A stretch of DNA of 43,479 bases, from positions 1 through 43,479 of the forward strand of contig JBLMYQ010000019.1 in the NCBI GenBank assembly GCA_050258375.1. The letters run 5' to 3'. Source of the DNA: JBLMYQ01 sp050258375 (GTDB taxonomy: Bacteria; Bacillota; Clostridia; Acetivibrionales; UBA4821). The notes beneath the pieces were generated by a model, which searched no databases, had not been told where the DNA came from, and worked only from the letters and a program-made list of their open reading frames with translations. A program made the translations under genes and the position numbers. Of this stretch, positions 26,236-33,941 are shown one piece after another. Position 1 is the stretch's first letter, and each line of letters opens with the position of its first letter.

Positions 26236-27420
26236 CTAATTGCTAATTCTTTCCTCTATTCCTATGCTTTCAATAGCTTCAACAAGCACTCTGGTTCTGA
26301 CATAATCGGGATAGTTAAATGAGTATTCCTTTTTATCAACTACTTTCATACTGGCTCCTAGCTGTGAATTAATTTTACCCCATGCCCGCTTAATTCCTTT
26401 TTCCTTAGCCTTATCCGGAGTTATTATCTCTTTAACAGGTATTGTTTCTTCACATTTGGTAATAACAATTCCAATCGGAAATATATAGTTTTTCCCTATT
26501 GATAATAGTTTTTCTTCAGTAGAGCAAGCTGAATTTTTGAAAGGAGGTCTATTGCTGCCCAAGCTAATCTCATTACTAATTAATCTAAATTTATATAAAT
26601 TCTTTACTCGCCCTGTTTTAACCTCTTTTATATTAGCCAGCGGAACATTTTCAATTTCCTCATACCATGTCCTTGCTTTAATATCAGCCTGTGCATGAAC
26701 AAATCTTGAAATATTTACATTATTTATTACAATTCCTGATACAAGCATGTCGCCTTTCTTAACAGTTTCTTGTTGTTTAACAAGCGGTGTGCCGGCTTTA
26801 ACAAATATAGATTTTATGATTCCATCCTTATCAGCAATAATGTTGCAGGGAACATTCTTCTCAACAAATTTAGGAGGCATTACTCTTTCTGAAATTTCTA
26901 CAATCGCTCTTGTTCCTGACAAATCAATACTTATCCAGGCAAGCTCTTTTATTTGTATCATCATTTCATTACAGATTTTTTCTTTATCTATGTAATACCT
27001 GCAAACTCCGGTCTTAAATCCTACAGCATTTAACTTTTTAATCAATTCAGCTTTTGAAATTGTATTATTTCCGATTATATCTATACTCCAAATAAACGAA
27101 GAAAGAATGTAAATCATCAAAAGAAAAATTGCACACCCTGCTATAAAAGTTTTTCTTTTTCTGTATTTATAGGATACGAATGGCAAACCTTTCTTAGCTA
27201 TAATTTTTACCCTGCATCTTGTCTTCCTTGCTACTTTACGAATTTTTTTAAATGCCTCTATACTAACTTTCATCTTAATTATACAGCTTTTTTCTCTGGT
27301 AACATCCCACAAGAGTATTCCTCTGCTAATGCAAATATTAATAAATTTCTCAGGGAAATAACCTTCAACCAATATAATAACATATCCCCTAATATAATTC
27401 CACAGCTTAAGAATGAACAT
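26236..27420 (-). CDS. yqfD: Sporulation protein YqfD
   Basis: The 394-residue membrane-anchored protein has the basic N-terminal domain of YqfD (FINICISRGILLWDV), one membrane helix near 94-113 (FIAGCAIFLLMIYILSSFIW) and an exported portion. That portion holds ISKAELIKKLNAVG and WISIDLSGTRAIVEISERV. The family is expressed in the mother cell under SigE in Bacillus and is needed for efficient sporulation; its mechanism is not settled. ATG 27420 has GGGAG seven bases upstream. It follows yqfC across a 134-base gap filled by family B repeats. Confidence 0.93.
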   Translation of the reverse strand: MFILKLWNYIRGYVIILVEGYFPEKFINICISRGILLWDVTREKSCIIKMKVSIEAFKKIRKVARKTRCRVKIIAKKGLPFVSYKYRKRKTFIAGCAIFLLMIYILSSFIWSIDIIGNNTISKAELIKKLNAVGFKTGVCRYYIDKEKICNEMMIQIKELAWISIDLSGTRAIVEISERVMPPKFVEKNVPCNIIADKDGIIKSIFVKAGTPLVKQQETVKKGDMLVSGIVINNVNISRFVHAQADIKARTWYEEIENVPLANIKEVKTGRVKNLYKFRLISNEISLGSNRPPFKNSACSTEEKLLSIGKNYIFPIGIVITKCEETIPVKEIITPDKAKEKGIKRAWGKINSQLGASMKVVDKKEYSFNYPDYVRTRVLVEAIESIGIEERISN

Positions 27421-27445
27421 CGCTTTACTCCCTTTTTAGGATATT

Positions 27446-27554
27446 AGACCTCCCTATCCCTCCTTAAATGAGGAGATTAGCAGATCTCTAATTAGTTTTC
27501 TTTTAACCTACTGCTATTCTCTCCCTCAGCAGGGAGGATAGGAGAGTCACGTAG
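27446..27554. repeat. Pair of family B palindromic repeats between yqfC and yqfD
   Basis: The first copy (27446-27487) has CTCCCTATCCCTCCTTAAAT then GAGGAGATTAG. The second (27508-27554) has a clean hairpin, TCTCCCT-CAGC-AGGGAGGA, extended by GGAGAG. They fill most of the yqfC-yqfD gap and end at the yqfC stop codon. Confidence 0.55.
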
Positions 27555-27854
27555 TCAACTTTTTAAAAACTGAATGGTATATATCTCTCCAGTTACCATG
27601 ATGTCTTCTGACGTAATTTCCTTAATATCCATACCATTACCTTCTAATTGAATAATTCCTTCTCTTGTATTAACCTTTATTCTAAAATCTTCATATTCCA
27701 CAATTCCTTTATGATTCTCAAGGAACAATTGTTTTTGTCCAACTATTGTAAGCTTGCCAGTATCCAGCACAAGTTCCTTTGGAATCTCAAGCACTTCACC
27801 CATTTTTTCTTTTATTGAAATCTTATTCTTTTTTTTCCGGCGTTTTTCATGCAT
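27555..27854 (-). CDS. yqfC: Sporulation protein YqfC
   Basis: This 99-residue YabP/YqfC family protein has a very basic N-terminus (EKRRKKKNK) followed by a beta-rich domain with EIPKELVLDTGKLTIVGQKQ and VNTREGIIQLEGNGMDIKEI. In Bacillus it is made in the mother cell under SigE and acts with YqfD. I chose ATG 27854 because AAGGAGG lies eight bases before it; an ATG at 27872 would include the ribosome site in the gene. A small hairpin (CTTCAC/GTGAAG, about 27868-27892) touches the ribosome site. Confidence 0.93.
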   Translation of the reverse strand: MHEKRRKKKNKISIKEKMGEVLEIPKELVLDTGKLTIVGQKQLFLENHKGIVEYEDFRIKVNTREGIIQLEGNGMDIKEITSEDIMVTGEIYTIQFLKS

Positions 27855-27924
27855 AAATAAAACCTCCTTCACTTAAATTTATGCGTGAAGAAGGTTCTTA
27901 ATACCATTCATGAATTTATAATAG

Positions 27925-28869
27925 TTACTTATTAAATTCGTCCAAAGTCCCAAAGATATATCCTTGGGCCTTCAGCTCCTTAATTATTCTGTCCATTGCT
28001 TCAGCGTTATCGCTTGAAACTGCATGAAGCAATAAAACTGCACCATTGTGTATATTATTCATCACCATATTGTAAGCATTATCAGCACCTTTTTGTTTCT
28101 TTATATCCCAATCAGCATATGCAAAACTCCAGAACACATTAGTATATCCAAGATCTTTAGAAATTTTTAAGGTTCTTTCACTGAATTCTCCCTTGGGTGC
28201 CCTCATATATTTCATGCTTATACCTGTTTTCTCCTTAAAATACAAATCCAAGTCCACAAGCTCACTTTCAACCTTTTGATCAGACACCTCAGGCAAGCTG
28301 GGGTGATGAACGGTATGATTGCCAACTATATGTCCTTCATTTAACATTCTTTCAACCAAATCGCTATTATTTTTTAGAAATGGCATAGTTATAAAAAATG
28401 CCGCTTTAATATTATTATCTTTTAAAGCATCAAGAATCTTAGGGGTATATCCATTCTCGTACCCTTCATCAAACGTCAGATAAATTGTCTTTTTTGTAGT
28501 ATCACCGATGTATATTGCTCCATATTTATCTGCAAGCTCAGAATACTGTTTTGTAAATGCAGGCGGTAAATTATCTTTTTTACGAACAAAGCTCCATGAT
28601 AATCTCTTGTTAGAACCCGTTTTTAAGGTTGGAACAGCTTCCGACGACGAAGAAGTATCATTAGTTTTTATTATTTCTTTATGCATCTCAGTAGAGTTAG
28701 CTTTAGGAGTTGTACTTTCCGGGATATTATTTGTATTTTTTTCTTGAGGGTTTGAAACTGTAATATTTTGAGTGGTTTGCTCTGTGTAGCTATTTTGCTT
28801 ATTCTGACATCCGCAGAGCATAAGGGTAAAAGAAAGCATCAAAATAGCTATCTTAACTAATTTTTTCAT
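27925..28869 (-). CDS. Polysaccharide deacetylase lipoprotein, PdaA-like
   Basis: The 314-residue product has a lipoprotein signal peptide ending in LCGC (Cys near 20), a Thr/Ser/Asn-rich linker and a NodB-type deacetylase domain (about 115-314). Domain motifs are IYLTFDEGYENGYTPKILD, GNHTVHHPS and MRAPKGEFSERTLK, closest to the PdaA group, which removes acetyl groups from MurNAc on the way to spore-cortex muramic lactam. The general base position reads TFDEG, as in several PdaA proteins. ATG 28869 follows GGAGG by five bases; an in-frame ATG upstream contains that site. It is monocistronic or follows the M18 gene. Confidence 0.87.
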   Translation of the reverse strand: MKKLVKIAILMLSFTLMLCGCQNKQNSYTEQTTQNITVSNPQEKNTNNIPESTTPKANSTEMHKEIIKTNDTSSSSEAVPTLKTGSNKRLSWSFVRKKDNLPPAFTKQYSELADKYGAIYIGDTTKKTIYLTFDEGYENGYTPKILDALKDNNIKAAFFITMPFLKNNSDLVERMLNEGHIVGNHTVHHPSLPEVSDQKVESELVDLDLYFKEKTGISMKYMRAPKGEFSERTLKISKDLGYTNVFWSFAYADWDIKKQKGADNAYNMVMNNIHNGAVLLLHAVSSDNAEAMDRIIKELKAQGYIFGTLDEFNK

Positions 28870-28995
28870 TATGTCCTCCATTACAAATTCACCTCTATCC
28901 TCTCTCCAGGGTAACTTAATATATTCAGCGTGGAATTAGCTAAGTGTATGCTAAATACTAAAGTATATTTTCTACTTCATGCCAGTATGCAGTAA

Positions 28996-30411
28996 TTATC
29001 TGATAAATGCCAAATAAGCCTTGTAGGTCATATATATATCCACCTTGCTTGCAATCTCAAAAGGAGAGTGCATAGACAACAATGCCGTGCCACAATCAAT
29101 TACATCCATGCCCAGATTAGCAAAGTATCCGGCTATTGTTCCGCCTCCACCCTGGTCAACCTTACCCAGTTCCCCAATTTGCCATGCAACATTATTTTTA
29201 TCCAAAAGCCTTATAACTTCGCTGAGAAATTCAGCATGAGCATCATTTGCTCCACTCTTCCCAGCATGCCCTGTATATTTGGTAACGCAAACCCCTTTTC
29301 CCAGAAATGCAGAATTTCTTTTTTCCATGACTCCTTCGTAAGCAGGGTCAAGTGCACCATTAACATCTGCAGAAATCATTTTTGAATTTCTCAAGGCTCT
29401 GCTTATCTTAAGAGAATTTAATCCTCCAGTCAGTTCTATCAACTCAGAAATAAAATCCATTAAAATTCTGGACTGCATTCCTGTATTACCTACGCTGCCT
29501 ATTTCCTCTTTATCTGCAAGTATGCAAACCGCTGTATTTTGCGGAATGCCAACTTCAAATATTGCCTTTGCAGCAGCATAAGCACAAACCCGGTCATCCT
29601 GCCCATAACCTCCAACCATACTTCTATCAAGCCCTACTTCTCTCGCCTTAATTGCCGGAACAATTTCTATTTCTGCTGAATAAAAATCCTTCTCTTTAAT
29701 TCCATATTTTTCATTGAGCAGTTTAAGAATATTCAGTTTGATTTTTTCCTTAACCTTTTCATCATTATAAGGTTTATTACCTATTAATATGTTTAGATTT
29801 TCACCAACAATTACTTCTGACATTTTCTTTTGCATTTGCTCTTGTGATAGATGTGGCAGCAAGTCACTAATACAAAATACAGGGTCAGAATCATCTTCAC
29901 CAATAACTATATTAACCTTAGTTCCGTCTTCCTTAATAACAACTCCATGAATCGCCAGTGGAATAGTTGTCCATTGGTACTTTTTTATTCCTCCATAATA
30001 ATGAGTTTTTAAAAATCCAAGATCAGAGCTTTCATAAATAGGATTCTGCTTCAAATCAAGCCTGGGAGCATCAACATGCGCTCCAACAGCATTAAAGCCC
30101 CTTTCAAGTGGCTCTTCACCAATTACAGCAAGAAGAAGTGTTTTACCCCTGTTTGACAGATATACCCTATCTCCTTTATTTAAAGGAGCATTTATACTAT
30201 TAAGGTCTTTAAAACCATTTTGTTCTGCAATAACAATAAATGAATCAACCGCTTCCCTTTCAGTTTTTGCCTTATTTAAAAAATCTATATAACCATCACA
30301 GAAACTATTAACCTGTTGATTCTCACTTTCAGACAACTTTTCCCATGCGTTTTTAGGTTCATAAGCAAGCTGTTCACTAAGCTTCTGCCCCTCTGTTTTC
30401 AAATCTTCCAT
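28996..30411 (-). CDS. M18 family aminopeptidase
   Basis: The 471-residue M18 aminopeptidase has the metal and catalytic motifs VGAHVDAPRLDLKQNP, GYGQDDRVCAYAA, LADKEEIGSVGNTG, SADVNGALDPAYEGVM and a C-terminal MHSPFEIASKVDIYMT. The family removes N-terminal residues from peptides and forms large cytoplasmic dodecamers. ATG 30411 is preceded by GGAGG, and a TATAAT about 45 bases upstream may be its promoter. It is divergent from the agr regulator gene. Confidence 0.93.
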   Translation of the reverse strand: MEDLKTEGQKLSEQLAYEPKNAWEKLSESENQQVNSFCDGYIDFLNKAKTEREAVDSFIVIAEQNGFKDLNSINAPLNKGDRVYLSNRGKTLLLAVIGEEPLERGFNAVGAHVDAPRLDLKQNPIYESSDLGFLKTHYYGGIKKYQWTTIPLAIHGVVIKEDGTKVNIVIGEDDSDPVFCISDLLPHLSQEQMQKKMSEVIVGENLNILIGNKPYNDEKVKEKIKLNILKLLNEKYGIKEKDFYSAEIEIVPAIKAREVGLDRSMVGGYGQDDRVCAYAAAKAIFEVGIPQNTAVCILADKEEIGSVGNTGMQSRILMDFISELIELTGGLNSLKISRALRNSKMISADVNGALDPAYEGVMEKRNSAFLGKGVCVTKYTGHAGKSGANDAHAEFLSEVIRLLDKNNVAWQIGELGKVDQGGGGTIAGYFANLGMDVIDCGTALLSMHSPFEIASKVDIYMTYKAYLAFIR

Positions 30412-30528
30412 ACTACCCCTCCTGTTTATATTTTAACAATCATATTATATACTTCTATTACCATAAAATAAACCTATATTAATAAAAGAAATTTATTGTC
30501 TTTATTTGTCTATTAAGGAAATAATATA

Positions 30529-30556
30529 TTGAAAATATTTTTATTTATGGTATTAT
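30529..30556 (+). promoter_or_regulatory. Candidate promoter of the agrA-agrC unit
   Basis: TTGAAA (30529-30534), a 16-base spacer and TATTAT (30551-30556) read toward the response regulator gene. The leader would be about 105 bases. The surrounding gap is very AT-rich and shows no other feature. Confidence 0.45.
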
Positions 30557-30668
30557 CAATTAAGAAATACGTCATAATATAATTTTTTGTATATTCCTAG
30601 CCTTTTCTAGTACTATCAACAATAATTATTACAATAAAAAACTTAATCTTATTGTGAGTGAGGTAGAC

Positions 30669-31376
30669 ATGCTTAAAATAGCTATCTGCGATGATAATAA
30701 TTCAATCCGTACAAAACTTATTAGTATGGTAAATTTAATAATGGAACAGAACAATATTAAAGGCGAAGTAGTCTTTGATTCTGATGACGCTGACGCATTT
30801 TATAAATATGTGCTTCAAAACCATGTAGATGTAATATTTTTAGATATTGAGCTAAAATCCATGCAGTCAGGAATTGACCTTGCCAAAAAGATTCGTGAAA
30901 CAAACAAATCAATTAACATTATATTTAGTACCGCACATATGGAATATGTATTACTTGCTTATAAGTTCAAGACATTTGATTATCTGGTCAAGCCTCTTTC
31001 GTATGAAAAATTAGAAGAGTGCCTTCTTAGACTGGTAAAATACATATCATCAGATTCTTTGGATTCTATAAAGATAAAATCGGGCTCTACTACTTATATG
31101 GTAATAAAAAGTGAGATAATATTTATTGAAAAAGCGAAATCGAAAACACATTTATATACAGCAAATGAAATGATTGAAACAAGCATGAATCTTGAAGATT
31201 TTGAAAATCTCTTGCCTTCAAATTTTGTACGCGCTCATAAATCTTATATAGTAAACATTAATAAGGTACTTAAGGTTGATTATGTTTTAAATGAAATTGA
31301 CTTGGTAAACTCTTATAAAGGTTATATAGGAAGAAAATTCAAAAAGAAATTTCAGGATATTTTAGGACATAAGTAG
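30669..31376 (+). CDS. LytTR-family response regulator, AgrA-like
   Basis: The 235-residue regulator has a receiver domain (about 1-120) with acidic pair D8-D9, phosphoacceptor D59 in VIFLDIE and the switch lysine in YLVKPLS. A C-terminal LytTR DNA-binding domain (about 135-235) has FVRAHKSYIVNINKV and the end KFKKKFQDIL. AgrA-type regulators activate agr promoters at imperfect direct repeats. I chose ATG 30669, which follows GTGAGG by five bases; a GTG at 30654 is in frame but would include that site. The sensor kinase gene follows by 24 bases. Confidence 0.92.
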   Translation: MLKIAICDDNNSIRTKLISMVNLIMEQNNIKGEVVFDSDDADAFYKYVLQNHVDVIFLDIELKSMQSGIDLAKKIRETNKSINIIFSTAHMEYVLLAYKFKTFDYLVKPLSYEKLEECLLRLVKYISSDSLDSIKIKSGSTTYMVIKSEIIFIEKAKSKTHLYTANEMIETSMNLEDFENLLPSNFVRAHKSYIVNINKVLKVDYVLNEIDLVNSYKGYIGRKFKKKFQDILGHK

Positions 31377-31400
31377 AAATATAATTTGGGGGTTCAAAAT

Positions 31401-32714
31401 TTGGAAAAATCATTAATACTATCTAACTTCTTACTTTTTACAGTTATGAACTTCTGCGGTTATTTTCTTATCGGTTTATTTTTCTATGCTACGCTAAATG
31501 AAAAAGCTCATTTTCTAAAAATTGTTTTTTTTGCAATAGTAAATACACTAGCAATTATTCTAATCAGACTTTATTTACCTAACATTTTAGTAGTCCTTTT
31601 TGGTTGGGTCATTACTGTTGTTTCCTGTTTTTTAATACTAAAATTCAAATTTCTTAAAAGCATAATCGCTGTTATTCTATCTCAGATTGCAACATTTCTT
31701 GGAGAACTAATAGCATTATTAATTGAAAATCAATTAAACATTAAAATAAATGCAAACGATATTCATTTTATATTAATTCACCAATTATTATTCCTTTTTA
31801 TTTTTACTTTTATAATAATTATAATTTATTACTTTAGAATTAAAATGGACTTAAGTGAAAACATTAATAGAAAAAAATTTATTGGTTTAATAATTAATGC
31901 ATTTATAACATTATTCTTAATTGCCCCTAATTTCATTTTCTTTTTTTCGTTAAATCAAAAGATTTCCAGCTCAATTATACTATTTAATATTATAGCTTTT
32001 TTTATATTCTTTTTCCTTAGTATATACAATACAAATAAAGGCGCTGAACTGGAATCGAAAACAAGTGAGTTAGAATATCAGAAATTATATAATCGGACGC
32101 TAACAGATCTCCTTGACAGCTTGAGAGGCTTTAGACATGATTATTCAAATACAATTTATGCGATTGAAGGTTATTTAATTCAGAATGACCTTGAGGGACT
32201 AAAGCAATATTTTTTGCAATTAAAAGAAGAATATACATCAATAAATAATCTTAGCTTTGTAAACTCTATAATTATTAACAATCCCCCTATTTACGGTCTC
32301 TTAGCATCAAAATTTTATTTGGGCCAATCAAAAGGTATAAAATTCAATATTGAAATTACTTCTGATTTAGAAAACTGCAGGCTTAAGACATACCAACTTT
32401 GCAGGATTCTTGGCATATTAATAGATAATGCTATTGAAGCTTCCGAAAAATCTCCCCAAAAACATATGCAAATAGTAATTAAATACTTGCCTACGGAAAA
32501 TGAGTATATAATAAAAATTGAGAATTCCTTTTCTGGAGATATAAATATTCAGGAAATATTTAAAAAAGGAGTTTCATCCAAGGGTGATAATAGAGGATTG
32601 GGTTTATGGGAAGTAAAAAATATAACTGAAAAATACAAATACGTCAACCTAAAAACAAAAATAAACGAGAAGATTTTTATACAAGAACTTACTATAGAAA
32701 GCAACAAAAATTAA
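31401..32714 (+). CDS. GHKL sensor histidine kinase, AgrC-like
   Basis: The 437-residue kinase has about six hydrophobic segments in its first 215 residues, then a cytoplasmic kinase domain. The phosphorylation helix contains LRGFRHDYSN and the ATPase motifs are ILIDNAIEAS (N box) and GLGLWEV (G box). This matches the peptide-sensing AgrC/ComD family. It probably starts at TTG 31401, eight bases after GGGGG; a TTG at 31386 lies before that site. Its stop is inside the shared terminator at 32713-32736. The likely ligand is the cyclic peptide from the gene at 32752. Confidence 0.9.
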   Translation: MEKSLILSNFLLFTVMNFCGYFLIGLFFYATLNEKAHFLKIVFFAIVNTLAIILIRLYLPNILVVLFGWVITVVSCFLILKFKFLKSIIAVILSQIATFLGELIALLIENQLNIKINANDIHFILIHQLLFLFIFTFIIIIIYYFRIKMDLSENINRKKFIGLIINAFITLFLIAPNFIFFFSLNQKISSSIILFNIIAFFIFFFLSIYNTNKGAELESKTSELEYQKLYNRTLTDLLDSLRGFRHDYSNTIYAIEGYLIQNDLEGLKQYFLQLKEEYTSINNLSFVNSIIINNPPIYGLLASKFYLGQSKGIKFNIEITSDLENCRLKTYQLCRILGILIDNAIEASEKSPQKHMQIVIKYLPTENEYIIKIENSFSGDINIQEIFKKGVSSKGDNRGLGLWEVKNITEKYKYVNLKTKINEKIFIQELTIESNKN

Positions 32715-32736
32715 AAGAACCATTTCTGGTTCTTTT
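32713..32736. terminator. Bidirectional terminator shared by agrC and agrD
   Basis: AAAAGAACCA (32713-32722) pairs perfectly with TGGTTCTTTT (32727-32736) around TTTC. T-rich sequence lies on both sides in the respective senses, so one hairpin can end both converging transcripts. It starts inside the agrC stop codon and ends 16 bases from the agrD stop. Confidence 0.85.
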
Positions 32737-32751
32737 AATTTTATTTTAATT

Positions 32752-32910
32752 TCAATCATGCTTTATTATTGATTGCGGAATTTCTTCTTGATAGATAAAC
32801 CATCCTGTACATGTTCCTGATGACATCATAGCAAACCAAGTAGCTGTAATTCCTATTGCGGATAAAATCCTGAGGTAGTTATCTCTTACCAGATTATTAA
32901 TAGCTGACAT
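32752..32910 (-). CDS. AgrD-type cyclic lactone autoinducer precursor peptide
   Basis: The 52-residue precursor has the three AgrD parts: an amphipathic, basic N-terminal region (MSAINNLVRDNYLRIL), a hydrophobic stretch to about 30, and a core SSGTCTGWFIYQ followed by the acidic recognition tail EEIPQSI. Cys34 would form the thiolactone; by analogy with Clostridium AgrD cores (Cys-x-Trp-Phe) the ring ends near Phe38 or Ile39. ATG 32910 follows GGGGG by eight bases; another ATG seven bases upstream is out of frame. It lies 33 bases after agrB and ends at the bidirectional terminator. Confidence 0.9.
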   Translation of the reverse strand: MSAINNLVRDNYLRILSAIGITATWFAMMSSGTCTGWFIYQEEIPQSIIKHD

Positions 32911-32943
32911 TAGACATACCCCCTATTAATTTAATTATTTATT

Positions 32944-33582
32944 CTAACAGCAGATTTTACTGCTATTAAAACCTTTTTGATTAACCTGTCTGCTTCTGTG
33001 ACATCCTAATATTTTATAAAATACAGGCAGCATTGTAATACTTTGAAAAAGCGTTGTAAGTATTAAGATATTTGATATTACTGTATTATTAATTATGGTT
33101 AAAGATATAATAACTATTAAACTCATTGAGAAAACTGATTCAATCCTAAGCTTTTCCTTTAAGGTTTTGCTCATTATAGGCTTCTGTTGAACATCAGCCG
33201 GCGCATATAAATATATTATTATACAATTCACTATAAAAATTACCAAATAAAATGGTTTTACGTTTAATACATAAAGACTTAGCCACTTCGATAAGTAAAT
33301 AGTTCCGAAATATAACATAGATGTGGTTATGAGACAAGTGATATGAGAATTAGCGTGTGCTCCTCCTGCAAATAGCCTATATATTGCAATGCTTATAATT
33401 GTTATTAACATTAAATCTAATATACCTAGCCAGTATGCTAATAAAAGAATAATAACTGTCTTTGTAATTAATGAAAAGATTGATTTTAACCCATAATTTA
33501 TTATTTCTGCTTTTTCATCATCAATGTCCTGAACATTCATTTTTATTATTAATGTAAGCTTATTACTTAGTGCATCTACCAT
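32944..33582 (-). CDS. AgrB-type accessory gene regulator peptidase
   Basis: The 212-residue membrane endopeptidase has the family signature FAGGAHANSHITC with catalytic His76 and Cys83, matching the positions in Staphylococcus AgrB. It has several membrane segments between 35 and 195. AgrB cleaves the AgrD C-terminal tail and closes the thiolactone. The downstream agrD gene is on the same strand. The tail ends in Cys-Cys. Here agrB-agrD converge on agrA-agrC rather than forming the single operon seen in Staphylococcus. Confidence 0.93.
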   Translation of the reverse strand: MVDALSNKLTLIIKMNVQDIDDEKAEIINYGLKSIFSLITKTVIILLLAYWLGILDLMLITIISIAIYRLFAGGAHANSHITCLITTSMLYFGTIYLSKWLSLYVLNVKPFYLVIFIVNCIIIYLYAPADVQQKPIMSKTLKEKLRIESVFSMSLIVIISLTIINNTVISNILILTTLFQSITMLPVFYKILGCHRSRQVNQKGFNSSKICC

Positions 33583-33671
33583 TTTCCATCAACCTCTTTA
33601 TTTTTATATTTAAAAACAGGTTGTGATTTTTGGTACAATTACATCTAAAATGTCATTTTTTTATTTCTACC

Positions 33672-33691
33672 ATACAATTTAATTGTACAAT
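33672..33691. promoter_or_regulatory. Palindromic motif upstream of agrB, candidate regulator site
   Basis: TACAATT-T-AATTGTA (33673-33687) is a perfect inverted repeat, immediately extended by TTGTACAA. A further TACAATT lies at 33634-33640. These sit 50-110 bases upstream of agrB, where a LytTR regulator could bind, but the match to known LytTR boxes is loose. The rest of the 359-base gap 33583-33941 holds one small hairpin (ACAGGAT/ATCCTGT, 33858-33873), the gatB terminator and no gene. Confidence 0.35.
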
Positions 33692-33886
33692 AAATTAGAT
33701 AAGCGTGCTGAATCTAATAATGAAATACATTATTATTTGTCTAAAAAGTTCGAATTTTGCATTTCGCATTAAAAATATATACATTTATGCATACCTGTCT
33801 ATTTGCACATAATATAACCGCCCGCATATTATACTACTATCCTTCACATTGGCTGCTACAGGATTTATCCTGTGGTTTTAAATAAA

Positions 33887-33921
33887 AGAAGCCTGTATAT
33901 CTTTTGGATATGCAGGCTTCT
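33887..33921 (-). terminator. Terminator of the gat operon
   Basis: On the minus strand AGAAGCCTGCATATC pairs with GATATACAGGCTTCT around CAAAA, a 15-pair stem with one wobble pair, followed by TTTATTT. It lies 20 bases past the gatB stop. Confidence 0.9.
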
Positions 33922-33941
33922 AATCATTAATATAAGCTATT

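Noticed and set aside
27855..27920. A possible SigE promoter (CATAAATT) upstream of yqfC
   Set aside because: The transcript would begin within the ribosome-binding site of yqfC, so the spacing does not work; SigE control is still likely from the family.
28870..28995. A TGAATA box that could be a SigG -35 upstream of the pdaA-like gene
   Set aside because: No matching -10 (CATxxTA) lies at the right distance.
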